Shown piece by piece: positions 19,246 to 28,700 of a stretch of DNA of 64,000 nucleotides. The number at the start of each line of letters is the position of its first letter. The stretch's first letter is position 1. The DNA is from Alkaliphilus pronyensis. Lineage in GTDB: Bacteria > Bacillota > Clostridia > Peptostreptococcales > Natronincolaceae. The stretch is taken from contig NZ_WBZC01000015.1 of NCBI RefSeq assembly GCF_009017275.1, forward strand, positions 1 to 64,000, in the 5' to 3' direction. The position numbers were made by a program, and so were the translations under genes. The notes under the pieces were generated by a model. It did no database searches. It was not told the DNA's origin and worked only from the letters and a program-made list of their open reading frames with translations.

Positions 19246-20135
19246 ATGAAAAAAAGTATAGACTATAAGAAAATTGCTTTGGATTTTGTATTTCTTATGG
19301 TGGGATGTATCTTTTGGCCTTTGCTATAACCTCAATCTTAAAGCCCAATGGATTAGTATCAGGCGGAGTTACAGGAATATCTATTATGCTTGATAAACTA
19401 ACTGGTATAAAATATACCTACATTTACTACACCATATCAATTCTGATTTTTATAAGTGCCTGGTTAACATTAGGAAGAAGGGAAGCAAAAAAAATATTAC
19501 TATTATCTATCATATTCCCGTTAATTCTTATATTATTTGAAACTCTAGATGTTTCCTTTATAAGAAATGACACTATGTTGGCATCGGTTTATTTTGGAAT
19601 TATTGGTGGTATAGGCTGTGGATTAGTTTTAAAAAGGGGATTTTCTACAGGTGGCACAGATACAGTAGCAAAAATATTTCACTATAGAATTGCTCCCTTT
19701 ATTAGCATAAGCCAAATTCTTTTATGTATAGATGTTTTTATTATACTGGCATCAGCATTTATATATGATGAAAATATAGCATTATATGCAGTGTTAGCTC
19801 AAATAGTTATGATGAAATCAATTGATGTTGTTCTTTTTGATTTTGGCTCAAAGTATGTTAAGATAGAAGTGATTAGTGATAAAAATAATGAAATAGCCGA
19901 TTATATCATGAACAATATAAGAAGAGGAATAAGCACCTATGAAATTAAGGGTGGATACACAAACCTTACCAGAGAAAAATTGGTTTCAGTTTGCTCCCCT
20001 AGAGAAAGTATGTTAATAAAAAGGTTTATTTCTGTGACTGATTCAGATGCCTTTGTAAATGTGCTTCCAGTAATGGGGGTATGGGGCAATGGAATAGGTT
20101 TTGAAAGTGTAATAGAAGAAGCAATAGATAAATAA
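19246..20135 (+). CDS. YitT family membrane protein, frameshifted near the N terminus
   Basis: The natural start is ATG at 19246 behind TAAGGAG, reading MKKSIDYKKIALDFVFLMVG, but this frame stops at about 19327. The rest of the protein continues in another frame from about 19305: YLLAFAITSILKPNGLVSGGVTG, with four further helices, KRGFSTGGTDTVA, and a C-terminal DUF2179-like domain (about the last 90 residues) containing GGYTNLTREKLVSV. One extra base near 19306 would join the two into a normal family member. The downstream part has no proper start of its own. It could be a real mutation or a sequence error. YitT proteins are membrane proteins of poorly defined function. Confidence 0.8.
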
Positions 20136-20177
20136 GAATATATTAAAGCAATACTTCATTCTTTAAGGAGGATATAT

Positions 20178-21290
20178 ATGAGAATAGCTATAGTAACAGC
20201 TTCAATAGGCCATGGTCATAACTCAGTTGCCTTTGCCCTAAAGGAAGCTTTACTAAATGAAAATAGCAACAATTGTGTAGAGGTTTTTGACATATTAGAC
20301 GATAGTAAATTATATCAATTAGTTACAAGTGTTTATCTTGAAGTAATATCTAAAACTCCATACTTGTATAGTAAAGTTTTTCATTGGTCACAGCATTATC
20401 AAAAAACCAACTCAATAGTGAATCTTTTAAGCTTCTTATCCTTAAAAATATTAAAAAACATAAAAAGCTCATTTCAGCCGGATGCCTTTATATTTACACA
20501 TCCTATACCTGCCATGTGCTATAACAATAATAAATTAAGAGTTCCTGCCTATACAGTCATAACCGATTATGCATATCATCATTTTTGGTTTAACCCTAAA
20601 GTAGCAGGCTACTTTGTTGCTAGTCCAGAAATTAAAAGGCAGCTTGAAAAAAACAAGTTTCCTTCAAAAAATATATTTAATACAGGTCTACCAATTAAAA
20701 AGTCATTTACATCAAACAATATGAAGAATAGCCTTCATAACTCAAATATTAGTGAAAAACCTTTGGTTTTGGTTATGGGAGGGGGCTTCGGTATAGGTCC
20801 ACTAAAGGGCATTGTTGATGAGTTAGAAAAAATTCAATTGCCCTTTCAGGCAGTTGTGATAACAGGAAAAAATGAGAGTTTATATCAAGACATTTTAAAG
20901 TCTATTGAGAATAAAACAAAGGACAGATGGAAAGTTATATCCTTTACTGATGAAATCCATACCCTAATGAAGAAGTCCTCCTTACTAATATCAAAGGCTG
21001 GTGCTATAACCTTAACAGAAGCTCAGATAAGCGGTTTGCCAACAATTATATACAAACCAATACCAGGACATGAGGAAGAAAATGCTAGATTTGTTTGTCA
21101 ACAGGGTTGGGCTACTTGGGTTAAAAAATCAGAAGAGCTGATATCGATTACTAGCAAACTACTGTCTTCTGCTGAGGAGCTAGAAGCTATGAAGAAAAAA
21201 TCTAGCTTATACAGTAAGCCCTTTGCAGCAAGCAATATATGTAGAATTATATCAAATTATATAGAAGCTCCCCTAAGAAGATCATTATAA
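20178..21290 (+). CDS. MGDG synthase-like glycosyltransferase (GT28, UgtP type)
   Basis: The protein of 370 residues resembles processive diacylglycerol glucosyltransferases and plant MGDG synthases. The N-terminal acceptor domain starts MRIAIVTASIGHGHNSVAFAL; the GHGH motif is typical. DAFIFTHPIPA and YTVITDYAYHHFWFNP follow. The nucleotide-sugar domain has LVMGGGFGIGPLKGIVDELE, LISKAGAITLTEAQISGLPTI and PGHEEENARF. It probably builds glycosyl-diacylglycerol at the inner membrane face. AAGGAGG precedes ATG, and the gene follows the YitT gene by 42 bases. Confidence 0.9.
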   Translation: MRIAIVTASIGHGHNSVAFALKEALLNENSNNCVEVFDILDDSKLYQLVTSVYLEVISKTPYLYSKVFHWSQHYQKTNSIVNLLSFLSLKILKNIKSSFQPDAFIFTHPIPAMCYNNNKLRVPAYTVITDYAYHHFWFNPKVAGYFVASPEIKRQLEKNKFPSKNIFNTGLPIKKSFTSNNMKNSLHNSNISEKPLVLVMGGGFGIGPLKGIVDELEKIQLPFQAVVITGKNESLYQDILKSIENKTKDRWKVISFTDEIHTLMKKSSLLISKAGAITLTEAQISGLPTIIYKPIPGHEEENARFVCQQGWATWVKKSEELISITSKLLSSAEELEAMKKKSSLYSKPFAASNICRIISNYIEAPLRRSL

Positions 21291-21601
21291 TAAAACATTT
21301 AATAGTTTTTTAATGTTTTATTTACCCCCATATAACATTTTTATTTAATTGTATTGATATAATATAATCAAAATGAATTGAATAGAAATAGCTAACATAA
21401 TTTATATATAGAGTAAAAGAGTGTCGTTCCCCCCTTTAAGATACTCTTTTTTATTTTTTGTAAATTGATAGGAGGTTGTTAATTAGAAAATAACAATATC
21501 TTAAAACTAAATTAATTGATACTTAATATTAGAAATCTATAATGTATATAGAAGGTACTTTATTACTTTAGTAGAGGCAGTTTTAGAGAGGAGTTGGTAG
21601 T
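21291..21601. other. Noncoding gap with a terminator-like hairpin
   Basis: At 21417-21450 AAGAGTGTC pairs with GATACTCTT (one wobble) and runs into six T residues, a likely terminator though far from the preceding stop. An AT-rich imperfect hairpin lies nearer, at 21293-21322. Nothing else is visible. Confidence 0.6.
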
Positions 21602-22180
21602 ATGATTATGGAAACTCATATGCTAATAGGACAAAAAGTTTTTAATAATATTAATGAATTAACTAACATGAACCTCAATAGAACAAGTTTTATATTCGGA
21701 AACATGAAGCCTGATATTGTATATAGCCTGTTAAAGAAGTCTCATCGTATGAAGGACTCTTTATACTTTGTTATTAAAGAGATAGATAAGCTTTTAACAT
21801 CTGAGATAAAGGACAAAAACAAGTTCTCTTCAAGCTTAGGAGTTATAAATCACTTCCTATCAGATTTTTTCTGTAGTGCCCACTACTATAATTTAGATAA
21901 ATTTAATGGAGGAATTAACCATATAAGATATGAACTAAAGCTACATAAAACCTTTAAGAAAATGGAAAAGGAAAAGCAACTGAATCTTCAAGAGCTAAAC
22001 ATTAATAGGTATATGAAGGATACCGTTCTTAATTCAATTTATTCTCTTGAGAATGAGTATAAGAAGCAAGAGCCCAGTATGGAAAATGATATTATTTTCG
22101 CTTTAAGGGTATCTACAGTAATAAGTGTTTATATATTAAATAATTCAGTGTCAACTAAGAGCATACTAGTAGCTGCATAG
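21602..22180 (+). CDS. Zinc-dependent phospholipase C family protein
   Basis: The 192-residue protein has the family layout: an N-terminal METHMLIG with a histidine typical of the metal site, FGNMKPDIV, SSSLGVINHFLSDFFCSAHY with further histidines and an aspartate, and GINHIRYELKLH. These His/Asp residues would form the zinc cluster. There is no signal peptide, unlike secreted toxins, so a cytosolic or housekeeping lipase-like role is more likely. GAGGAG lies 8 bases before ATG. It converges on the island that follows. Confidence 0.8.
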   Translation: MIMETHMLIGQKVFNNINELTNMNLNRTSFIFGNMKPDIVYSLLKKSHRMKDSLYFVIKEIDKLLTSEIKDKNKFSSSLGVINHFLSDFFCSAHYYNLDKFNGGINHIRYELKLHKTFKKMEKEKQLNLQELNINRYMKDTVLNSIYSLENEYKKQEPSMENDIIFALRVSTVISVYILNNSVSTKSILVAA

Positions 22181-22202
22181 TGGTTTATTATAACATCATT
22201 AA

Positions 22203-22242
22203 AAAAGATAATATATCTAAGCAATATAGATAATTATCTTTA
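22203..22242. terminator. Bidirectional AT-rich terminator
   Basis: AAAGATAATATATCT pairs imperfectly with AGATAATTATCTTT between two convergent genes; A and T runs flank both sides. Confidence 0.6.
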
Positions 22243-22255
22243 TTTAATCAACTTA

Positions 22256-22651
22256 TTATTTGTCCTTTAGCTTAGCATCATTAGCTGTTTTCTTTAAGGC
22301 TTGAACCTCTGATTGAAGACTCTTCATTGTTGTAGATAGTTCCTTTAAAGCACTATTAAATTCCTCTCTATCGGATTTTATTTCTTTTATTAAATCTTGT
22401 CTAAAATTATGCTCCATCTCCATATAGTCTTTTTGATGGCCAGTCATACTATCAAATAAGTTGCCCATACTCTCCTTGCCAGATTCCATCATATTAGTTG
22501 CAGTATTACCTGCCATCATGGCTCCTTGCATTCCTTTAACCGCAACAGTTCTTGCACCTTGTTTTAAAGAAGGTCCCAATAAATAGCTAAGGGCGGCTAT
22601 ACCCACTCCTAATATAAAATTTTGACTACCAAATGGCTTTAATAAATTCAT
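22256..22651 (-). CDS. Small membrane-anchored coiled-coil protein of the HMA_2 island
   Basis: The 131-residue protein has one N-terminal helix, FILGVGIAALSYLLGPSL (about residues 11-28), a glycine/alanine/methionine-rich stretch (GMQGAMMAGNTATNMM), and a charged helical C terminus (about 65-120) likely to form a coiled coil. The helix resembles that of the 62-residue protein at 28915: both fit LGxGxxxLSYxxxP. ATG at 22651 is chosen because GGAGG lies 7 bases upstream; the in-frame ATG at 22669 precedes that site. It is the last gene of a minus-strand operon. I know no function; a partner role for the neighbouring P-type ATPases is inferred. Confidence 0.7.
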   Translation of the reverse strand: MNLLKPFGSQNFILGVGIAALSYLLGPSLKQGARTVAVKGMQGAMMAGNTATNMMESGKESMGNLFDSMTGHQKDYMEMEHNFRQDLIKEIKSDREEFNSALKELSTTMKSLQSEVQALKKTANDAKLKDK

Positions 22652-22665
22652 TATGTTTCCTCCTA

Positions 22666-22896
22666 TCATTTAAATATCAACATTTTAGTATTTCCTTTTA
22701 TTATAGATTTGTTACTATACTTTTCACTCATTACTATAGATTCCTTTATAAAGTCATTTCCAAACTCCTTCCACATATCAACTATCTCATTAGTATCATT
22801 AGGATTATTTTCGAGATGCTTAAAGCATATCTCCATGTTTTCCTTTAACTGAGTGAGTGCTTCATTTATATTAGTTTTTACATTTTTCTTATCCAA
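22666..22896 (-). CDS. Small helical hypothetical protein
   Basis: The 76-residue soluble, acidic, helical protein (NINEALTQLKENMEICFKHL, IVDMWKEFGNDFIKES) matches nothing I know. It uses a TTG start at 22896 about 6 bases after GGGGTGA, lies 14 bases after the pseudo-ATPase stop, and its end abuts the ribosome binding site of the next gene. Tight packing in the operon and a complete frame support it being real. Confidence 0.55.
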   Translation of the reverse strand: MDKKNVKTNINEALTQLKENMEICFKHLENNPNDTNEIVDMWKEFGNDFIKESIVMSEKYSNKSIIKGNTKMLIFK

Positions 22897-22909
22897 AATT
22901 CATCACCCC

Positions 22910-24394
22910 TTAACTATAACTATATCCATTTTTTAGAGGCATTAGAGAATTAAAGTATACAAAGACTTTGCTAAATATAGCCAGTAACCAAGTGTATAAT
23001 GGTAAAACACCGCTATAGGTAAAAAGTATACCTATTAAATAGCTCCAAAAGGATAGCAATTGATTTTGTAATACCTTTTCATTGGTATACTTAATAAAGT
23101 CTATGGAATCCCCTAACATATAAATATTGTTACCAAGAATAACAATATCAAAATTATTTAGCTTTTTATTAAAGTCCTCTTTAATAACAATGCTAATATG
23201 ATAGCTATTACTTTTATCTACAATTGCTTCCATTAATTTCTCGTCGTTACTAATAATAGCTATGGTTTTCATATTATCTTTAATAATCTGTAGCTCTTTT
23301 AACAAATCTTCTAATATTGGATTATAATATTTAATCTCTATTCCTAAATCTGCTGCAAGCTTGTTTAATTTAGCACTATTAATGCTTGTAATAACTCGAA
23401 TATCTATAACTCCTCTTTCTCTAATGCTTTCAATTATTGTAGGATTTATATATTGAGTATTACTAATAATAAATACGGCGGTATCAATAGCTTCAATGTT
23501 AAGGAGGCTATCAATATTATAAAGTAGAATGTTATGGCTTAGTCTGTTGTAGTAGGCTGCTTTATAGGGTAAACTAACACCTAGCTTAACGGGGTTTAGT
23601 ATTGATAAAACCATAATAGTTAATAGCACCAGGGGACTATTAGTAACAGCCATAATTATTAAGGCCAGTAGTAAGCTAAGGCTCTCAATTTTATTAACAG
23701 CAGTTAAAATTGGTGTACTAATGCTTATTTTATTACAAGCTTCACAACCATAATCCATTGATGTGTATAAATTTTTCGATTGATTGTAAAGCTTTTTTTC
23801 AAAGTAACTACTTAAAAGTATATCTACTATATTACTCAAATATAATACAGTTAAAACTACAAGAGCTGTATAGGTTTGTCCCATTAGTATAGGTAATCCA
23901 ATAACTCCAATACCTAACAAGCCTAATTTTAAGCTGTGGTTTTTTATAATAGCATCAGCATATTTTCTAATTAGTGGATATCCTAAAGCTAACAACAATA
24001 TACTTTTTGCTAAGCCATTAGGTGTAAACATCGAAATAATTATTGGCTTAAGCAAAAGACCAGCGCAAACTCCGCCAAAAACAAAGGATTCAATAGTCCT
24101 AGTTATGCTTTCCGTCTTTAATGGTGGAAAGTCATTATTAAAGCCTGTTTCTTTTTTATGACTATATAAATCTTTATTTATTTGATGTATTAAGTTTAGG
24201 ATCTCTATAGATTTAAGGTGTTTCTTATCATAAGTTATCAATATATTAGAGGTATATATATTTGGCTTTACAGTATAAATATGTTCACTATTAAGCTTTG
24301 AAACAAAAGCTTCTAACAAATTACTATTTTTATATAAGCCCTTAATATTTAATCTCATTCTACCTGGTATATGGGAAAGAACTTTAATATTCAT
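22910..24394 (-). CDS. HMA_2-domain P1B-type pseudo-ATPase
   Basis: Residues 1-70 form an HMA-like domain without CxxC, marked by LSHIPGRMRL (7-16). Hydrophobic helices follow (about 103-122, 130-140, 155-195, 236-270, 446-482). The remainder is shaped like a P1B ATPase P-domain but is dead. DTAVFIISNT (304-313) stands where VFDKTGT is expected, so the phosphorylated aspartate is gone. ITSIN (335-339) replaces the TGD motif, IISNDEKL (380-387) replaces GDGIND, and the TM4 CPC site reads NPV (267-269). Almost no N-domain lies between the first two. ATG at 24394 overlaps the stop region of a 27-residue ORF (TAAAATG), implying translational coupling. It cannot pump by the normal cycle; a scaffold or regulatory role is inferred. 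Confidence 0.75.
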   Translation of the reverse strand: MNIKVLSHIPGRMRLNIKGLYKNSNLLEAFVSKLNSEHIYTVKPNIYTSNILITYDKKHLKSIEILNLIHQINKDLYSHKKETGFNNDFPPLKTESITRTIESFVFGGVCAGLLLKPIIISMFTPNGLAKSILLLALGYPLIRKYADAIIKNHSLKLGLLGIGVIGLPILMGQTYTALVVLTVLYLSNIVDILLSSYFEKKLYNQSKNLYTSMDYGCEACNKISISTPILTAVNKIESLSLLLALIIMAVTNSPLVLLTIMVLSILNPVKLGVSLPYKAAYYNRLSHNILLYNIDSLLNIEAIDTAVFIISNTQYINPTIIESIRERGVIDIRVITSINSAKLNKLAADLGIEIKYYNPILEDLLKELQIIKDNMKTIAIISNDEKLMEAIVDKSNSYHISIVIKEDFNKKLNNFDIVILGNNIYMLGDSIDFIKYTNEKVLQNQLLSFWSYLIGILFTYSGVLPLYTWLLAIFSKVFVYFNSLMPLKNGYSYS

Positions 24395-24395
24395 T

Positions 24396-24479
24396 TTATA
24401 TGCCCATAACCATACCAATAAGATTAGAGCTTAAGATAAAAATACCCCCTATTAAAAATATTTTTAGTATTAATGACAT
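24396..24479 (-). CDS. 27-residue membrane peptide
   Basis: A short frame begins ATG at 24479, 7 bases after AAAGGAGGT, one of the best ribosome binding sites in the region. It encodes MSLILKIFLIGGIFILSSNL plus seven residues, a single transmembrane helix with GG and a late glycine. Its TAA stop lies just before the ATG of the pseudo-ATPase, and the DUF5132-like gene ends just upstream. It is either a real small membrane protein or a leader whose translation drives the next gene. Peptide evidence is lacking. Confidence 0.55.
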   Translation of the reverse strand: MSLILKIFLIGGIFILSSNLIGMVMGI

Positions 24480-24480
24480 A

Positions 24481-24747
24481 CTATTTACCTCCTTTATCAA
24501 TAGTTTGCTCCATTGTTAAGTTTTGCTGTCTCTTCATGTTTTCATATTGAGCTTCAGCTATTATATCTTCAAACTCCTCCTTAATAGTGTGGGCTGTAGT
24601 CTTAGCTGCATCAACTGCATTAAACATTTGACTTGTAACCATAACAGCAGCCCTTCTAATAGGTTTATTTGTGACCTTCAATAGGCCAGATACACCAAAA
24701 AAAGTTGCTATTCCAAAGAAAATACCTATTGGTTCCAAATTATTCAT
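24481..24747 (-). CDS. DUF5132-like small membrane protein
   Basis: The 88-residue protein has one N-terminal hydrophobic helix (IGIFFGIATFFGVSGLL, about residues 7-23), a short basic stretch (NKPIRR), and an amphipathic, acidic C-terminal helix (HTIKEEFEDIIAEAQYENM). This layout resembles DUF5132 proteins, which to my recollection are found beside HMA_2 ATPases. The ATG lies directly against AGGAGG, so the in-frame TTG at 24738, 9 bases further, may be the true start. It leads the minus-strand operon running to 22256. Confidence 0.65.
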   Translation of the reverse strand: MNNLEPIGIFFGIATFFGVSGLLKVTNKPIRRAAVMVTSQMFNAVDAAKTTAHTIKEEFEDIIAEAQYENMKRQQNLTMEQTIDKGGK

Positions 24748-24805
24748 CCTCCTGCAAAGTATTTTATTTAATTAAAGTATTAACAGTTACAATAAAATTA
24801 TTCGT

Positions 24806-24836
24806 AAAAAAAAAACCTCAGTTGAGGTTTTAAATT
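24806..24836 (-). terminator. Terminator after the 24843 gene
   Basis: On the minus strand AAAACCTCA and TGAGGTTTT form a stem with a tight loop followed by a long T run, directly after the stop at 24843. Confidence 0.85.
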
Positions 24837-24842
24837 TCTTTC

Positions 24843-25478
24843 TTATGCATTTTTTCTATATTCATGGGCTGATTGAAGATATATATGAATTTGCTCCTTA
24901 ATTGCTTTTAATAATCTATATTTAATGTTTAATAAAATTCCCTTAATTCTATTTCCAACATCCTTATTATGCTTATCAAAAACCCTCTTACTATGAAAGC
25001 TAACATCTAAAACATCCATTACTATATCGGTAAAATCTATTTCATTATATATAACTTCTATTAACTGATTGCTGTAGAATCCTAATAAAGAGTTTTCTAT
25101 AACATCACCTAAACACTTTTCACCTTTATCAGCTATAATATGGGAAAGCTTATACTGATTAACTAAAGATGAGTTAAAATTGCAATTTACTATTTTTTCA
25201 TCCTTTATGGAAAGTGTAAAGGGAACATATCCGCTGTGGCTTTTAAACTCAATATTTAAGGTTTCAGATATTGAAGCTAACATATCATAAAAATCTTTAT
25301 TCTTAGTTACTTGATTAACAATATCATCTTTAGTTATATTGTATAAACCCTTTTTTAAGCTAATCTTTTTTAGTAGTTTGTTTTCTATTTTTAAGAAGTA
25401 CTGGTTAACTTCTTCATCTATAAAGCTAAAGGTGTTGTTAATGAAATGTGATTTAGTGACTATAGATAAGCTCCTCAT
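24843..25478 (-). CDS. Hypothetical soluble protein beside the HMA_2 island
   Basis: I do not recognise this 211-residue protein. It has no membrane segment or signal peptide. The first part is helical and charged (NQYFLKIENKLLKKISLKKG); a middle segment with short strands, GYVPFTLSIKDEKIVNCNFN, suggests a small beta sheet; the end is basic and helical (GNRIKGILLNIKYRLLKAIK). ATG at 25478 follows GAGAGGA. It is transcribed divergently from the P2-type ATPase gene and shares its 257-base intergenic region, so the two may be co-regulated. A terminator separates it from the operon downstream. Confidence 0.6.
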   Translation of the reverse strand: MRSLSIVTKSHFINNTFSFIDEEVNQYFLKIENKLLKKISLKKGLYNITKDDIVNQVTKNKDFYDMLASISETLNIEFKSHSGYVPFTLSIKDEKIVNCNFNSSLVNQYKLSHIIADKGEKCLGDVIENSLLGFYSNQLIEVIYNEIDFTDIVMDVLDVSFHSKRVFDKHNKDVGNRIKGILLNIKYRLLKAIKEQIHIYLQSAHEYRKNA

Positions 25479-25558
25479 TTTTTCTATCCTCTCTAATGTA
25501 AAATATAAAGTATATTAAAATTATAAAGGGTTTATATTAAATAAGAATGTATTTTATG

Positions 25559-25605
25559 TTAAGTTTATGCTAAATATATTTATATGTTTTAACCCAATGT
25601 TAAAA
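25559..25605. promoter_or_regulatory. TTAAYN-type repeats phased at 11 bp (PhoP-box-like)
   Basis: TTAACC at 25589 and TTAAAA at 25600 are exactly 11 bases apart. TTAAGT at 25559 and CTAAAT at 25570 form a second such pair. The DNA is AT-rich, so this is weak evidence alone. Confidence 0.3.
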
Positions 25606-25621
25606 AAAAGTAAATTTAGTA

Positions 25622-25688
25622 CCACTTATATCGAAGCTTGACGGCACTTGTCTTCCATTATGAAGTGGGAGTAATAGTAACGTTACTA
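25622..25688. promoter_or_regulatory. Inverted repeats in the leader of the P2-type ATPase gene
   Basis: CCACTT (25622-25627) and AAGTGG (25663-25668) bracket a 35-base segment that is more GC-rich than its surroundings. Next to it TAGTAACGTTACTA (25675-25688) is a perfect 14-bp palindrome, 48 bases before the start. A metal-responsive repressor site or an RNA element is possible; it does not look like the known Mn or NiCo riboswitches as I remember them. Confidence 0.45.
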
Positions 25689-25735
25689 AGATATAAAGCT
25701 TTCATCTATGTAGGAGTAGGAGGATTGTAAAGGCA

Positions 25736-28700
25736 ATGGAGGAAATTAATTTTTATGTTTTGTCAAGTATTCCAGGGAGAATAAGGTTTAAAAGCAGTGA
25801 GTTATACCAAAACCCCAATATAGCCAGATGTATTTACAAAGGGTTGGCTGAGGTAAAGGATATTAACAGGGCAATTATTAATATCTATAGTAGTACTATA
25901 TTAGTAATATTTAATGACAAGGCATTGAATGCTGAGGAAGTTTTCAATGTAGTTAAGGATATAATAAGGAGCTATCAAACCACCTTGACGTTAGAAGAGG
26001 AAACTAAAGCTTCTATATCAGTAACTAAAGATAGTGTAGTGCCACTAAAAAAAGCTATTGGTAATGAGGATAATATAATTGCCTTAAAAGCTAACTATAA
26101 AAAACCCTACAGAAAAAATACCTTAGACCATCATAGCTTTTATAAAATGTCCATTAATGAGATAAAGCTTCTTCTGAAATCAGATATTGATATGGGTTTA
26201 CAGGAAGCAGAGGCTTTGAAGGTATTAGAATCCATAGGCTATAATGAATTTGAGGGAAAGAAAAAAATGTCAGTTATATCAATGTTCTTTCAGCAGTTTA
26301 ATGATTATATAATGAAGCTATTATTGGCGGCCAGTGGAGCATCAATGTTCCTCGGGCAGGTGGCAGATGCTATTACAATAATTGCAATAGTTGTTGTTGA
26401 AGCAATACTAGGAGTATGGCAAAATTATAAGGCTGAAAGATCATTGGAGGCACTTGAGAAATACACTGCTCCAGTTTCAAAGGTAATTAGAGACGGTGAA
26501 ACTAAAATTATACCATCAAGAAATTTAGTACCTGGAGATATTATTTGCTTTGAAGCAGGAGACATTGTTCCAGCAGATGCAAGACTAATTAATAGCTCCA
26601 ACCTACAGCTTCATGAGGCCTCATTAACAGGAGAATCAGAAGCTATTGAAAAAACCTACAAAATTAATTATACAAAGGATGTACCCCTTGCAGATAGAAA
26701 GAATATGGTGTTTTTAGGAACAAGGGTTATAAAGGGTAACGGTAAGGCTATTGTGGTAAATACAGGTATGAATACAGAAATGGGTAAAATAGCTAAGCTT
26801 ATTGATGAAACAGAGGAAGTACTAACTCCTCTACAAAAGGATCTGAACAGATTAGCTAAAGTAATAACATGGGGTTGTGTAGGTATTTCTATAGGGGTAA
26901 TAATAAGTGGAGTTTTGGGAGGACAGCCCTTCCTTGAAATGCTTAGAACTGGAGTCAGCTTAGCAGTAGGTGCCATACCAGAGGGTCTATCCACTGTTTT
27001 AGCTATTTCTCTTGCCTTTGGAGTACAGAGAATGAGTAAAAAAGGGGCCATTGTAAAGAGGCTACCTAGTGTTGAAACCCTAAGCTGTGCCGATATAATC
27101 TGTACAGATAAAACTGGTACCTTAACAACAGGACAAATGACTGTTACAGAGGTATATACATTTAATAAAGAATACAAAATTGGTGGAGATGCTAATAAAG
27201 CTTATGGAGATTTCTATCATAAGGATAAAGCTATTGATGTTGAAGGGGATAAAACCCTAAAGCAGTTAATTACAGTTGCCTATCTATGTAATAATGCCCA
27301 TTACAAAATAAAGGATAATGAAGAATTTCAAATGCTAGGGGACCCTACAGAAGTTGCTTTAAAGGTGTTAGCAGAAAAAGCAAAGCTTAAGATAGATCAT
27401 ATGAATTGCTACACAAGGGTAAAGGAGTTAGCCTTTGACTCGGAAATTAAAAAAATGACTGTAATTTGTAAGGATCATGAGGATAAATATACAGTAAACA
27501 TTAAAGGGGCACCGGATGTAATATTAAATAAATGCAATAAGCTATTAGATGAAAAGGGAATAATTAGAGAAATTACATCTGATGATCTAAATGCCATTAA
27601 TAGGTATATTGATAATATGGCAGAAAAATCCCTAAGGGTTATGGCTTTTGGCTTTAAGGAATTGTCTACAATACCAGATACAGAGGATGAGATTGAGGAG
27701 GATGTTGTGTTTTTAGGCTTAACAGGATTAATTGATCCACCTAGACCTAGAGTAGCCTCATCAATAAAGAAATGTCATAAAGCTGGTATTAAGGTTGTCA
27801 TGATTACAGGAGATCATAAAAAGACTGCTTTAGCTATTGGCAAGCAAATAAACCTTTTAGATAAGGGTGGAACCATATTAACTGGATTAGAACTGGATCA
27901 GCTTTCAGATAAAGAACTTACAGACATAATCGATGATATAGTAATTTTTGCTCGAACATCGCCAAATCAAAAACTCAAGATAGTAAAGGCCCTAAAGAAC
28001 AAGGGTCACATAGTTGCCATGACTGGTGATGGCATTAATGATGCACCGGCTATTAAAGAAGCTAATATTGGAATAGCAATGGGTAAAGCAGGAACAGATG
28101 TAACTAGAGAAGCTGCATCTATCATTTTAGTGGATGACAATTTTACAACTATTGTAAAGGCAATTGAAGAGGGACGAGGTATAAGTGGTAATGTTAAAAA
28201 GTTTATTAGGTATGTTCTTACAGGCAATATAGGAGCGGTATTTACTATATTAACAGCTTCTTTATTGCGAATGCCTACTCCATTAATAGCTAGTCAAATA
28301 TTAATGATTAATTTAGTAACTGAAGGAATACCAGCACTTGCCTTAGGGCTAGATTCTCCAAGCTATAATATTATGGAGGAGCCACCAAGGGATGCAAAGA
28401 AAAGCATATTTGATAAACCCCTATTAAAGAAGATTATTTCAAGGGGGTTACTGATGGGATTAAGTGCATTGGGATTATTTACTGGAACCTATCTATTCAC
28501 AGGTAATATTACTAGAGCCAGAACCTTAGCATATGCTGGTATAGTTGTTAATCAAATGCTACATGTGTTTGATTGCAGAGAAAAAACCATAACTGAGAAT
28601 AAGTATTTGCTACCTGCTGTAGGAATTTCCACCTTGATACTTGTTGGAAGTATTTATATTCCTGCTATAGCTCATTTATTTGGAACATGCCCACTTTCAA

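Noticed and set aside
25622-25735. yybP-ykoY manganese riboswitch upstream of the ATPase
   Set aside because: The conserved internal loop sequences of that riboswitch, as I remember them, are not present.
26668-27177. 169-residue minus-strand frame within the P2-type ATPase gene
   Set aside because: Antisense shadow; the sense strand carries the conserved DKTGT and PEGL motifs.
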